64,000 nucleotides of DNA from CAUZIB01 sp963578805 (GCA_963578805.1 CAUZDY010000014.1:1-64000); one strand, 5' to 3'. Shown: positions 7,955 to 16,655, numbered from the stretch's first letter. Made by a program: numbers and translations. The notes: generated by a model not told the origin, from the letters alone.

Positions 7955-9697
7955 CTACCTTCCGTAGACCCGGTCACCAGGCGGCCATTTCGTAATGGTC
8001 ACCGGCAGGTACTCAATCTGCGCTGAACCATCCGTTGCGCGTTGCGCCAGGGAATGCGCGAGAAACCGCTCATCATCCCGGTCAGGATAGTCCGTTCGCT
8101 GATGCGCCCCGCGCGATTCAGTCCTTAGCGCGGCAGACCGGAGAATCACCTCGGCCAAATCGAGCATATAGCCTAGTTCCAGCGCCGCGATCAGTTCTGT
8201 GTTGAAGGTTCGGCTCCGGTCGTCCAGCCTCAAATGACGGGCCCGCCGACGCAAACCGGCCATCGTCTCCGCCGCCACGTCAAGGGTCGCTCCCGTTCGG
8301 TAGATCCCCGCACCTTCCTCCATGGTCGTCTGCATCTCGGTCCGCAAAGTAGCAATTCGCTCTGTCCCATCGGCCCTTCCGAGAAAGTCTTCGTGTAGCC
8401 GTCGCTCCTCGTCTCGAACCTGAGCCTCCACGGACCTGCCGACGGGCCCTGCCTGCTCTACGAACTCGGCGGCCGCTCGGCCAGCCCGTGCGCCAAAGAC
8501 GAGACATTCAGTCAGAGAATTCGAACCAAGCCGATTGGCACCGTTCAAGCTCACACAGGCCACCTCGCCCGCTGCATACAGTCCGCTGAGAGGCGTTGCG
8601 CCGTTGATGTCGGTGTGAACACCACCCATCATGTAGTGGACAACCGGTCGGACCGGGATCATCTCCTTGACCGGGTCGAGGTTTGCATACTTCATACACA
8701 ATTCGCGCACGAAGGGGAGCTTCTTGTCGATGACTTTCTCACCGACCTGGCGGATATCCAGATGGACATAGTGACCGTACGGACCCTCCAGCGTGCGACC
8801 CTTCTGCTGTTCCTGGATGAACGCTTGCGACAGCCGGTCTCGTGGACCGAGTTCCATGGACCGCAGCACCGGTTGAGGCTCCGGTTGGCCGAGATCGTAG
8901 TCCTGGAGATACCGGTAGCCGTCCTTGTTGACCAACCACCCCCCTTCGGCTCGTGCGGCCTCGGTGATCAGGATCCCGGTCGCCGGCAGTCCCGTAGGAT
9001 GGTACTGAATGAACTCCATGTCCTTGAGCGGCACGCCTGCTCGATAGGCGAGTGCCATCCCGTCGCCGTTCTTGATGTTCGCGTTGGTCGTAAACGAAAA
9101 GACCTTGCCGCAGCCACCGGTGCACAGGATCACGGCCTGTGCGGTAATGCTATGGACCTGGCCGGTGGCCAACTCGATGGCAACGACGCCAAAGCAGCGC
9201 CCGTCATCGACAAGCAGCTTGGTGACGAACCACTCGTCGAATCGCGTTACAGCTTTGTACTTCAGCGACGTCTGGAACAGCGCGTGGAGCATGTGGAAAC
9301 CGGTCTTGTCCGCGGCGTACCATGTCCGCTTCACCTTCATCCCGCCGAACGGGCGGACAGCGACACTCCCATCCGACTCTCGGCTCCAGGGACAACCCCA
9401 GTGCTCTAGTTGCACCATTTCACGTGGTGCTTCTTCGACAAACGCTTCGACCGCATCTTGATCGCACAGCCAATCTGCCCCAGACACGGTATCGTAGGCA
9501 TGGGCCTCGGCACTATCCCCAGGCTTGATGACAGCCGCGGCACCGCCTTCGGCCGCAACCGTATGGCTTCGCATTGGATATACCTTGGACACGACGGCGA
9601 TGTTTAGATTCGGTTTAGCTTCAGCAGCTGCGATGGCTGCGCGCAGACCAGCCCCGCCACCACCTACGATGAGTACGTCACAGGAGTATCCAGCCAT
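7955..9697 (-). CDS. frdA: Fumarate reductase flavoprotein subunit
   Basis: A 580-residue catalytic subunit that reduces fumarate to succinate in anaerobic respiration (the complex can also run as succinate dehydrogenase). The N-terminal dinucleotide fold GGGGAGLRA (about 12-20) binds FAD, and the histidine of RSHTVAAEGG (H45) is the usual covalent FAD attachment site. The substrate-site motifs QYHPTGLP and VVHYMMGGVHTD are present. It is the first gene of frdABCD and reads away from the DUF1501 relic. With four E. coli-like subunits, including separate FrdC and FrdD, it looks like a QFR rather than an SdhC-type SQR. The region upstream contains GTAGA-AGAC-TCTAC (9708-9721), a small inverted repeat of unknown role. 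Confidence 0.95.
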   Translation of the reverse strand: MAGYSCDVLIVGGGGAGLRAAIAAAEAKPNLNIAVVSKVYPMRSHTVAAEGGAAAVIKPGDSAEAHAYDTVSGADWLCDQDAVEAFVEEAPREMVQLEHWGCPWSRESDGSVAVRPFGGMKVKRTWYAADKTGFHMLHALFQTSLKYKAVTRFDEWFVTKLLVDDGRCFGVVAIELATGQVHSITAQAVILCTGGCGKVFSFTTNANIKNGDGMALAYRAGVPLKDMEFIQYHPTGLPATGILITEAARAEGGWLVNKDGYRYLQDYDLGQPEPQPVLRSMELGPRDRLSQAFIQEQQKGRTLEGPYGHYVHLDIRQVGEKVIDKKLPFVRELCMKYANLDPVKEMIPVRPVVHYMMGGVHTDINGATPLSGLYAAGEVACVSLNGANRLGSNSLTECLVFGARAGRAAAEFVEQAGPVGRSVEAQVRDEERRLHEDFLGRADGTERIATLRTEMQTTMEEGAGIYRTGATLDVAAETMAGLRRRARHLRLDDRSRTFNTELIAALELGYMLDLAEVILRSAALRTESRGAHQRTDYPDRDDERFLAHSLAQRATDGSAQIEYLPVTITKWPPGDRVYGR

Positions 9698-9884
9698 TGT
9701 GGGTTTCGTAGAAGACTCTACGCCAGACGGCGAAAGGATATTCGATACTGTTCTTCTACATCAAGTTATGTCAGTCACACATCTCTCGCATCACACGACC
9801 CCACGCCGACGGCGTCGTGAAGAAAGTGGCCGCAGCTCGCGGACGAGTAGGAATCGGTCAGGGCACCTTGAGAGTCACTCGCGA

Positions 9885-10125
9885 CCGACCTTGGCGAGAA
9901 TGAACGACGTTGTCGTTCTGACTATGTCTGAATTTGGTCGGGCTCTAAGGAAGAATGCTAACTGTCGGAACGGGCACGGTAACGCCATACCCATCCTTGG
10001 TGACGACGTCCGTGGAAGGAGGGTCTACGGCCCTTGGCCAAGTCTCGACCGAGAGCACCGGTACGACGGCGCGATCTCGCCGTGACCACAGCTTTTTGTG
10101 ACGTCTTCGTAGAAATCGTCGCCGT
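9885..10125 (+). pseudogene. C-terminal remnant of a DUF1501 (sulfatase-like) protein
   Basis: One frame from about 9885 reads NDVVVLTMSEFGRALRKN, then NGHGNAIPILGDDVRG and VYGPWPSL, which is the conserved C-terminal region of DUF1501 proteins (normally MSEFGRT...NG..G.DHGHA...LGG.V.GG.V.G.WP.L). After a one-base shift near 10065 a second frame continues RRDLAVTTAFCDVFVEIV, matching the family's GRDLAVTTDFRDVFAEV end. The N-terminal four fifths of the gene are absent; frdA occupies the flank. The remnant is antisense to the end of the MerR region and clearly non-functional. DUF1501 genes usually pair with DUF1800 genes; none is in the window. Confidence 0.75.
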
Positions 10126-10160
10126 CATCTGCGCATCGAGGAGCGATTCCTCAGCATTTG

Positions 10161-10661
10161 TCATGACTGCCGGTCGCGCGTCTTGCGCACAGCCACAGCA
10201 CGACTACCCTTCTTGCGACGGCTGCGGGCCCGAACACTCAACGCCTTGAGCTGGTCCCCTTCGCCGACGACGAGCAGCGGCTGATCGGAGTCCCGAAGCA
10301 GACTAAAACATTCACCGGCCGATGTCTTGGCGTAGACCTCATGACCGTCGGTCAGCAGCGTTACCTCACCGCCCTCGCCAAGCGCGTCGAACAGTCGCAC
10401 GCCGAATCGTTCGCGAAGCACCGAAAGAATCGTCCGGATTTTTTGGGCGGTGAACCCTTTGCGCCTCAAATCGGCAAGGGCCAGCAATTCGTAAAGATCA
10501 ACCGGGGAGTAGCGCCGCTCGGTGAAACCACCCGCCTTGGTGGGGCGTGATGCCACCGCTGCCGAAAAGAGACGGCGAGCATCCCACCACTGTAACTGGC
10601 GGGCCGATAGGCCTGTCAATGCCGCGACCTCGCGTGCACTATACGAACGCTTTAGTTTCAC
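10161..10661 (-). CDS. MerR-family transcriptional regulator
   Basis: A 166-residue protein with an N-terminal MerR winged helix (YSAREVAALTGLSARQLQWWDARRL, split over about 7-31; the wing region includes FTERRYSPVDL about 45-55). The middle part (about 60-85) predicts the coiled-coil dimer helix, and the C-terminus is Arg/Lys-rich. No cysteine cluster is visible in the C-terminal part, so a metal or redox sensor of the classic MerR/SoxR type is unlikely and the effector is unknown. It starts with GTG 25 nt after the thiO stop and is probably co-transcribed with it. No MerR-type long-spacer promoter was found nearby. Confidence 0.8.
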   Translation of the reverse strand: MKLKRSYSAREVAALTGLSARQLQWWDARRLFSAAVASRPTKAGGFTERRYSPVDLYELLALADLRRKGFTAQKIRTILSVLRERFGVRLFDALGEGGEVTLLTDGHEVYAKTSAGECFSLLRDSDQPLLVVGEGDQLKALSVRARSRRKKGSRAVAVRKTRDRQS

Positions 10662-10686
10662 GTGGCGTTCCCCGCATGGTTGTCGG

Positions 10687-11805
10687 TTAGTCCGCCGCGA
10701 AACGGCTCAGTGCCGTCGCCTCGAGTGCGGCATCCCGTGTGCCATCGAGCACGTAGTCGGCGACGATCTGAGCGGTGAGTGGTGCCAGCAACACGCCGTT
10801 CCGAAAGTGCCCGGTTGCGTAGAACAGGCCTGACAGACGCTCGGACGGGCCGATGGCCGGCAAATCATCCGGTGTCCCAGGCCGAAGGCCGACCCGCACA
10901 CCTTTAAACCATGCCTTGCGCGCGGTTGGAACAAGCTCGCACGTCATGTCGATCAATTGCTGAACGCCAGAGACGGTGGCACGCTCGTCGAATCCGACAT
11001 CTTCGACCGTGGCGCCCACCAACACGGAACCATCCGTCCACGGGACCAGGTAGCACCGGTCGGTCCAGATCACGCGCGCGAGAGGCGATTTCGGCCAACC
11101 CAGATGAAGCAGCTGACCGCGCACGGGTCGAACGGGCACCGGTTCCTCGCCCTCGGCCTCGACCTGCCCCGACCAGCTTCCTGCGGCCATCACGACCGCG
11201 TCACACACCACCGTGTCAGTCGGCGTTTTAACCTGCAGCCCGTCGCCACGGCTCCTTGAGACCTTCACGGCTAATGCTGACGGCGTGAAGATCACACCGT
11301 AGGCGCTCGCGGCCCGTCGCAGGGCGTTCGTCAAGTCGGCAGCACCAACGAAACCATGCGACGCCACGACGAGCCCTGACAAGACCGTTGCAGACAGCTG
11401 GGGCTCGGCTTCATGAACCGCCCTCTGGTCGAGATAATCGGCGGTCACTCCGAGATCACGGTAAGCGCATGCCGTCTTCTGGAGCCGCCGGGCGGTCTTG
11501 GTATCACATGCGACCTCAAGTGTGCCGCTGCGAACGTATTGAACCGCTGCCCCCGAGTCCTCCACGACCCGGGCCATAAATTCGTCGTAGAGACCGAGAC
11601 TTCGTCCTCCCAGCTCGAGAAACTGACTTCCCGCATGGGCCATGATGTAGGGGGCCAGGACACCAGCTGAAGCCTGGGTAGCTCCCTGGCCGACCTCTCC
11701 GCGGTCGATGACGTGAACACGGCCACCGCGCCTGGCGATCTCGTATGCCACGGCACATCCAATGACGCCAGCGCCGACGACGACGACGTGCGTTGTCTTT
11801 TTCAC
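10687..11805 (-). CDS. thiO: Glycine oxidase ThiO-like FAD-dependent amino acid oxidase
   Basis: A DAO-family flavoenzyme. It has the N-terminal FAD-binding VVVVGAGVIGCAVAYEIARRG, the ASAGVLAPY motif characteristic of ThiO-type glycine oxidases, and a C-terminal GLRPGTPDDLPAIGPS...GLFYATGHFRNGVLLAP block. ThiO oxidises glycine to the imine used for the thiazole ring of thiamine. No thiG/thiS lies next to it, although thiD is at 53.4 kb, so a role in thiamine synthesis is plausible but not proven by context. I favour GTG at 11805, just before the FAD fold; another GTG at 11847 would add 14 residues. It is 71 nt downstream of the PhoU-like gene on the same strand. Confidence 0.8.
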   Translation of the reverse strand: MKKTTHVVVVGAGVIGCAVAYEIARRGGRVHVIDRGEVGQGATQASAGVLAPYIMAHAGSQFLELGGRSLGLYDEFMARVVEDSGAAVQYVRSGTLEVACDTKTARRLQKTACAYRDLGVTADYLDQRAVHEAEPQLSATVLSGLVVASHGFVGAADLTNALRRAASAYGVIFTPSALAVKVSRSRGDGLQVKTPTDTVVCDAVVMAAGSWSGQVEAEGEEPVPVRPVRGQLLHLGWPKSPLARVIWTDRCYLVPWTDGSVLVGATVEDVGFDERATVSGVQQLIDMTCELVPTARKAWFKGVRVGLRPGTPDDLPAIGPSERLSGLFYATGHFRNGVLLAPLTAQIVADYVLDGTRDAALEATALSRFAAD

Positions 11806-11876
11806 GATGAAGTGACCAGCCAGCCAGTGTACAAAGGCGTTCGGCACGAACGCAAAATGCCTTGATTCTTCGACGG

Positions 11877-12563
11877 TTACCGTTGCGACGGAGACGCGCC
11901 ATCCTCGTCGTAGTAATCGACCTCGTCAAGCGGCACCACAACACTCGACAACACGTTGAGCACGTGACCGCCGATCCGCTTGTAATACCTCGTCCCGAGA
12001 ATCAACGCGGTTGTGGTTGCGGCATCGTGGTTTCCGCTTCCGATTTCAGTAATGAGGCGATCGCACTGGCGGGCGGTTTCACGTCCCTGCTGAATCAACT
12101 CCAGTGCTTCATCCTTTCGCGAATGGCTGAACACGTCGGCGCACGACCGAAACGCGCGCTCGACTCTCTCTCGAATTGCGACTAGGCTGGTCAACTCAGG
12201 GCCCTCAGGAAACGGACCCGGTCTGATGTCGACGATCTCCGACAGGTTCTTCGCATAGTCACCGAGGCGTTCGACATCCTTCACCAGACTTATCAGCAAC
12301 AGCGAATACGGCAGGTCGGCTTCATTTCCTGGAATCGCCAAATGGGTGATGACCTGGCGTCTGATCGTGCGCTCAAGCTCGTTGACCTGCCCGTCCCAAC
12401 CATAGATATTCTGGCGTTCCACGGTAAGGTCTTCCTCACCGAAGAAAATCTGCCCGGCGGCGATGTTCATGTCGTACGTGAGCTGCAACATTCGACCAAA
12501 ATTTATGCCCATTTCAGACAAGGGGTCACTAGCACGAAAGATGCTGAGAAGTTCACGAAGCAT
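11877..12563 (-). CDS. PhoU-domain protein paired with Na/phosphate cotransporter
   Basis: A 228-residue all-helical protein related to PhoU, with two three-helix repeats. The metal-binding pattern E...D..E...D appears in the LVKDVERLGDYAKNLSEI helix (about 105-122), and the matching helix of the second repeat is RETARQCDRLITEI. PhoU-type partners restrain phosphate uptake. It follows the cotransporter stop directly. I chose ATG 12563 because GAAAGGA lies about 7 nt upstream; the frame is open to a TTG at 12581. The two genes form one operon and probably one functional unit: transporter plus its cytosolic gate or regulator. Confidence 0.82.
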   Translation of the reverse strand: MLRELLSIFRASDPLSEMGINFGRMLQLTYDMNIAAGQIFFGEEDLTVERQNIYGWDGQVNELERTIRRQVITHLAIPGNEADLPYSLLLISLVKDVERLGDYAKNLSEIVDIRPGPFPEGPELTSLVAIRERVERAFRSCADVFSHSRKDEALELIQQGRETARQCDRLITEIGSGNHDAATTTALILGTRYYKRIGGHVLNVLSSVVVPLDEVDYYDEDGASPSQR

Positions 12564-12581
12564 GGTGTCTTCCTTTCTCAA

Positions 12582-13781
12582 CTACTGGATGAAGCGACTG
12601 ACGGCGATACAAAGGGCCGGCAGCCCATAAAAAAGCATCACGATCCATAGCACCGTTAAACGCCGCGATCGAAGCGCCAGCCGACTCAGTCCACGGGACA
12701 AACGAAGCGGCACACGTCGGATCATCTGAACCGGATAAATAATCAATAGGCCACTAAGATTGAAGAACAGATGGACGAGCGCGATCTCAAGTCCGGCACC
12801 GGCATTCGGTCCGGAAACCGCAAGGGCAGCCAGTAGGGCCGTGACTGTCGTCCCAATATTCGCTCCGATCGTGATTGGAAACGCCTGCTCAAGCTTCAGT
12901 AAGCCAGCGCCACCGAGCGGAACCAGAAGGGAGGTCGTGATCGAACTCGATTGTACCATCACGGTGACCAGAACCCCGACCGGGATCAAGACAACGGCTC
13001 TCGTTCCCAACACGCTGTTGAGAACACGCTCCACACGTGAGTGCATGGCCGAACGCATCACCTTGACGAAAAGGAAGAGTGAGCAAAAGATAAAAAACCC
13101 ACCGACCGCGATCAAGAACAAGGACCTGATTCCGTCCCCTGAAAAAAGCGTCTCTGCCAGAGTAATGACCGGGGAAAAACCCAGACTGATGGCCTCCCGT
13201 AGTGGGCTTTGATACTCGAGACCTCCCACCCCGCTCAGAAACGCGGAACACGCGCCCGCCAGGCGCCGCAGATAGCCGGTCATCATCTCTAGAGGGAGTA
13301 AAATCAGAACCGCAAGATAGTTGAATACGTCGTGACACACCGCCACCGGAAACGCCCGCTCAAACTCATCACGCCGACCAATGTGGGCCAATGACACGAT
13401 TGTCGCCGTCACCGTCGTTCCAATGTTGGCACCCATGATCATCGGGACAGCGTTGGCGAGCGGTAAAGGATTCTCTGGGGCGGCGACAAGCCCGACAATC
13501 ATCGCGGTCGTCACTGACGAACTCTGAACCAACGTCGTGGCGAGAAGACCCACGACGATACCGATGAAGGGGTTCTCCGTTGCCGCAAAGAAGGTCGTGA
13601 TGACGTCCTCACCGAGGAGTCTGAATCCATCGCCAAGGCCCTTGACACCAAGAAAGAAGACGAACAACAGTCCAAGGGCTGACAAAAGCCGTGGGGCAAA
13701 ATTGGTGTGAGAAACCGTGGGTAGTTGCCCAGCTAAGGGGGTCAATTTAGCTCCGGGACTGACGTCATGACCGTTCTTCAA
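12582..13781 (-). CDS. Na+/phosphate cotransporter (NptA/PhoU-associated family)
   Basis: A 399-residue polytopic membrane protein with the inverted repeat architecture of the Na/Pi cotransporter II family. It carries two QSSS motifs (86-89 and 277-280), each preceding a GANIGTTVTA sequence (117-126 in the first repeat), the hallmark of Na+-coupled phosphate carriers. The only in-frame start candidates before the first helix are weak: TTG at 13781 is the most likely, with no ATG or GTG available. A relic copy of the gene's first codons and upstream DNA lies 160 bp further upstream. It is co-transcribed with the PhoU-domain gene. Role: low-affinity phosphate uptake or phosphate export. Confidence 0.85.
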   Translation of the reverse strand: MKNGHDVSPGAKLTPLAGQLPTVSHTNFAPRLLSALGLLFVFFLGVKGLGDGFRLLGEDVITTFFAATENPFIGIVVGLLATTLVQSSSVTTAMIVGLVAAPENPLPLANAVPMIMGANIGTTVTATIVSLAHIGRRDEFERAFPVAVCHDVFNYLAVLILLPLEMMTGYLRRLAGACSAFLSGVGGLEYQSPLREAISLGFSPVITLAETLFSGDGIRSLFLIAVGGFFIFCSLFLFVKVMRSAMHSRVERVLNSVLGTRAVVLIPVGVLVTVMVQSSSITTSLLVPLGGAGLLKLEQAFPITIGANIGTTVTALLAALAVSGPNAGAGLEIALVHLFFNLSGLLIIYPVQMIRRVPLRLSRGLSRLALRSRRLTVLWIVMLFYGLPALCIAVSRFIQ

Positions 13782-13956
13782 CCGAGTTAATAAACCGGTC
13801 CTCTCCGGTACCGGGCGGTAACAAGTCTAACGCAGCCTCATGTCCGGGCCTTAGGTCACATGGCCACACGGAGCGACACTCCGGCTCATGAGCGGAATGG
13901 GTCTATGCGGCTCCGAGACTGATATCGTGGCCGTTCTTCAGCCGAGTTAACAAGCC
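13750..13956 (-). repeat. Imperfect direct repeat of the cotransporter 5' end (13750-13796 and 13910-13956)
   Basis: Two 47-bp units 160 bp apart match at 39 of 47 positions, and all eight differences are transitions. Read on the minus strand, unit 1 encodes LLTRLKNGHDVSPGA, spanning the cotransporter start, and unit 2 encodes LLTRLKNGHDISLGA before reaching a stop. Six of the eight changes are silent. Weaker similarity continues upstream of both units (CCGGGCG at 13811 and 13977). This looks like the remains of a second gene copy or a partial tandem duplication. Confidence 0.7.
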
Positions 13957-14169
13957 CACAGGTCGGTCCATCAAGGCCGGGCGATGATAGTAATAAAGCA
14001 TTTAATATCAGCCACTTATCATCACATGGTCCCACAGGGAAAACTTCGTCTCTTAAAAAAACACCTAGCCTGAACCCGCTGTGGAGAACAGCCGAGAAGG
14101 AGTCACAATCCCCTAAGAGGGTCGGCACGCCTTTTGCTCCGAACAGGAAATAAAAAGAGGAGACTCTCT
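13797..14169. other. Intergenic region with AT-rich tract
   Basis: Apart from the second repeat unit (13910-13956) I see no gene. Bases 13984-14075 are markedly AT-rich for this genome and contain GATGATA...TATCATC half-sites (about 13983-14022) that could form an operator or hairpin. GAGGAGA just before 14170 is the ribosome site of the next gene. Confidence 0.4.
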
Positions 14170-14985
14170 ATGGCAGTCAAACCGATAGCTTTCGTGGCAC
14201 TTGCGACCCTCGTCGTCGCTGGAGCCGGCACCGGGGCATATCTTGCGGTCCGGGATAACCGATCTCAAATCACACCAAATGCCGAATCGACGCAGTTCGG
14301 TGCACTGTTCAAAACAGTACGGACAACGACCCATGCGGTCGAAACCATTGAAGAACTTATTTCAGACGATACATTAACTGGCAGGAAAGTTATCGACCGT
14401 GACGTCGTTAGCCAAACGAAGGAAGCCGTCCCCGCGTCGACCAAGAATAGCAAGTATCAATCCAATCTGAACGCATCGGTAGCGGATCGGGCGAACGCGG
14501 GAGACGCGCCAGCCGCTGAAACCTCCTGGCGCTCCACCCAGCCCAGACCGGTACGACCGAGCGAGAGCACCGGGGCCACGGTCTCCGAATCGCCCTTTCC
14601 GGTCGAGACCCCAAGCCTTGTCGCCTTGGCGACGATTGAACCGGCGGCCGTCGGTCGTCCGGTCGAAGCTGAAGAGCGCCCGCGCATTGTTCGGGACCTT
14701 GTGATTGCTGCCAACTCGGTTGTCGGCCTTCAGGTCGATACGTCGGTCTCGACCGAGGACGCCGCGGTCGAAGACCACGTAGAGGCCCGCGTCACACGGG
14801 ACGTGATCGTCGATGATCAAATCGCCGTTCCCGCCGGGACACGCGTAATCGGTTCGGTTGTGCTGGTTGAAAGGGCCGGCGAATTCAAGGGCGCGGCGAG
14901 GCTCGGTGTGCGGTTTCACACCGTCGTCCTCGATGACGTCTTCGAGCTTCCGATCGGGAGCGAGACAGTTTATCGCAAAGGCTAG
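14170..14985 (+). CDS. Membrane-anchored hypothetical protein ended by an in-frame amber codon
   Basis: A 271-residue product with one N-terminal membrane helix (about residues 3-22), a long low-complexity linker, and a C-terminal beta-rich domain containing VTRDVIVDD...AVPAGTRVIGSV and FKGAARLGVRFHTVVLDD. That domain resembles the TrbI/VirB10-like beta fold seen in acidobacterial envelope proteins; the link is a fold-level impression. The frame stops at TAG (14983-14985) right after ETVYRKG, yet the same frame continues open for another 75 codons with sequence expected of the same protein. GAGGAGA upstream supports ATG 14170. Either the gene is broken, or the last domain is lost or read through. 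Confidence 0.6.
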   Translation: MAVKPIAFVALATLVVAGAGTGAYLAVRDNRSQITPNAESTQFGALFKTVRTTTHAVETIEELISDDTLTGRKVIDRDVVSQTKEAVPASTKNSKYQSNLNASVADRANAGDAPAAETSWRSTQPRPVRPSESTGATVSESPFPVETPSLVALATIEPAAVGRPVEAEERPRIVRDLVIAANSVVGLQVDTSVSTEDAAVEDHVEARVTRDVIVDDQIAVPAGTRVIGSVVLVERAGEFKGAARLGVRFHTVVLDDVFELPIGSETVYRKG

Positions 14986-15213
14986 GGACGCGGGAGCAAG
15001 AGCGCAGCGAAAATCGGCGGCGCGGCAGTCGGTGGTGCCATCCTGGGCGCCATTTTCGAAGGACGTCAGGGTGCGGCTATCGGTGGCGCGGCAGGTGCAG
15101 CCGGCGGCACAGCAGCGGCCATGGCTGGCGACGGCCAGCCTGCTACCCTCCCCGCAGGTTCCACCCTAACCGTTCGGATTTCGCGCCCCGTAACGATCAC
15201 GATCGAGTATTAG
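14986..15213 (+). pseudogene. In-frame C-terminal continuation after the amber codon
   Basis: Directly after the TAG, in the same frame, 75 codons read GRGSKSAAKIGGAAVGGAIL, then a glycine-zipper-like stretch (AAIGGAAGAAGGTAA) and LPAGSTLTVRISRPVTI, ending with TAG at 15213. Related proteins that I know run straight through this junction with a charged residue such as Glu where the TAG is, so a GAG-to-TAG change would explain it. The glycine-rich hairpin probably inserts in a membrane. No start codon or ribosome site precedes this part. Confidence 0.6.
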
Positions 15214-15229
15214 GACGAGGCCACCATGG

Positions 15230-15235
15230 TATAGT
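15230..15235 (+). promoter_or_regulatory. -10-like hexamer TATAGT before the PlsB-like gene, probably leaderless
   Basis: TATAGT ends 6 nt before the GTG start at 15242, with no ribosome binding site between. The -35 is weak. Same spacing as at queF and moaE. Confidence 0.4.
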
Positions 15236-15241
15236 TCGCCC

Positions 15242-16375
15242 GTGCCGCACGACGAGATCACGCGGGCGGTGCTGGCACGTGAAGAAGTGGTTCGCTACCT
15301 CCAGGGAAGCGAAGACGAGAGCCCGCTTCAGGCTCAAGAACGCGTTTATTCTTATCTCGAAGAGCTCCGAACGACACAGCGGTACCGGATGTACCGCGCC
15401 CTTCAGCACCCGCTCTACCCGTTGCTCAGGAAAATCGACCTACAGGAGGCGCACGTCGGCATCGCCCAGACTGCGACGCGGCAGGGTCGGGTGATTTACG
15501 CATCGAACCACAAGAGTCATATTGATTATCTCGTCCAGCCGTTGATGCTCGACAACAACGGCATTCGACCACCTGTCATCGCCGCAGGAATCAACCTGTT
15601 TGGCGGAGCCCTAGGGCTGATTCACAAGCATGTGACCGGAGCAATCCCGATACGACGGGAAATGAAGGACCCGGCCTATCTCGCTACGCTCAAGGCATAT
15701 GTCGCCGAGGTCCTGCAGCGGCACGATCTGTTTCTCTACTTGGAGGGGGGTCGGAGCTACAGCGGAGAGCTGAAGCGTTTCAAGACGGGCCTGCTCCACG
15801 CCGCCGCCCAGGCGCAAAGAACCGACGTTGTGGTAATTCCGGTTGCGATCGCCTACGACCTGGTACTCGAAGACTTCGTGCTGTCACGTCAGCGTGTCAA
15901 ACGTCAACAGCGACCGTTCGCCCGTGAAGTCGCCGAGATGATCAGATACGCCGTGGGCTATCACAGCCGAGCGATCGTAAACTTCGGAGAACCGATCCGG
16001 TTGTCGGAATACGATCCGAATGCTCGGCGGTCTATGGTCCAGCTCAACCGCCGTCTGCGGGACGACATTGGTCGCCTATATACAGTCGTGCCGAGCGCCC
16101 TGATGGCAGCTGCTATGCGGCCGTCAATCCAACGCGATGAGCTGGAAGACCAAATAGACCGGCTGATTGAGATCCTCCGAGCGAACGGCGCCAGACTCGC
16201 CGTCGAGACCGGACGAGAAGCCGTTGAAGCCGCCACCGAGCCACTCACGACACGTAAGATTCTCGTGGTCGAGGGAGACCGGTATCGCGTTCGTGAGCGA
16301 ACGGTCCTGCGCTACTACGCCCGGACAATTGAGCACCTCCTCAAAGACAGAAGTCGGTCCGCCCTAACCCACTAA
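15242..16375 (+). CDS. Glycerol-3-phosphate acyltransferase, PlsB-like
   Basis: A 377-residue member of the PlsB/PlsC acyltransferase superfamily that would acylate glycerol-3-phosphate or a related acceptor in membrane lipid synthesis. Block I is SNHKSHIDYLV (about 84-94) with the catalytic NHxxHxD-type His/Asp; block II contains IPIRRE (about 131-136); block III is EGGRSYSGELKRFKTG (about 167-182), which has the EGGRS form typical of PlsB rather than the EGTR of PlsC; block IV is VVIPVAIAYD. At 377 residues it is about half the length of E. coli PlsB, lacking the long N-terminal part. Start is GTG 15242. It stands alone between the amber-split gene and the TRAP region. Confidence 0.85.
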   Translation: MPHDEITRAVLAREEVVRYLQGSEDESPLQAQERVYSYLEELRTTQRYRMYRALQHPLYPLLRKIDLQEAHVGIAQTATRQGRVIYASNHKSHIDYLVQPLMLDNNGIRPPVIAAGINLFGGALGLIHKHVTGAIPIRREMKDPAYLATLKAYVAEVLQRHDLFLYLEGGRSYSGELKRFKTGLLHAAAQAQRTDVVVIPVAIAYDLVLEDFVLSRQRVKRQQRPFAREVAEMIRYAVGYHSRAIVNFGEPIRLSEYDPNARRSMVQLNRRLRDDIGRLYTVVPSALMAAAMRPSIQRDELEDQIDRLIEILRANGARLAVETGREAVEAATEPLTTRKILVVEGDRYRVRERTVLRYYARTIEHLLKDRSRSALTH

Positions 16376-16427
16376 CGCGCTGACCGCTTCGGACCAGTCG
16401 GATGTCGCGCGCGAGGCCTAACGTCTG

Positions 16428-16655
16428 ATGCTTGAGTCACTGTCGCGAGCCATGTTCCTGTTGGCCTCAAAGAGCCGGTCACTCAAGGTCCGGTACGGTC
16501 TCCAGTCCGAGGTGCTCGCCGCGGGACAGGTCATTCGTGTCTACGTGCCGCTCGGATCAGAATGGTTCCCATGCTTCATCCGCCGGCCAGTTAAGTGTCT
16601 CTCGAATCTCCGGTTCGTCGTCAATAACGTGCTCTACGAACAGCGCGGAGGATAG
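16428..16655 (+). CDS. Small hypothetical protein (weak)
   Basis: A 75-residue frame from ATG to TAG in the 318-nt space between the PlsB-like gene and the beta-propeller lipoprotein. It has no recognisable motif and no clear ribosome site. Composition (VLAAGQVIRVYVPLG, FRVVNN-like stretches) is not obviously non-coding, but I cannot support it beyond being open. Otherwise this space holds nothing I recognise. Confidence 0.2.
   Translation: MLESLSRAMFLLASKSRSLKVRYGLQSEVLAAGQVIRVYVPLGSEWFPCFIRRPVKCLSNLRFVVNNVLYEQRGG

Noticed and set aside
8615..9409. Long plus-strand open frame inside frdA
   Set aside because: Antisense to a well-conserved gene with no motif; an artefact of GC-rich codon use.
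14983..14985. In-frame TAG as a pyrrolysine codon
   Set aside because: The protein is not a methylamine methyltransferase, no pyl genes are seen, and a simple GAG-to-TAG change explains it.
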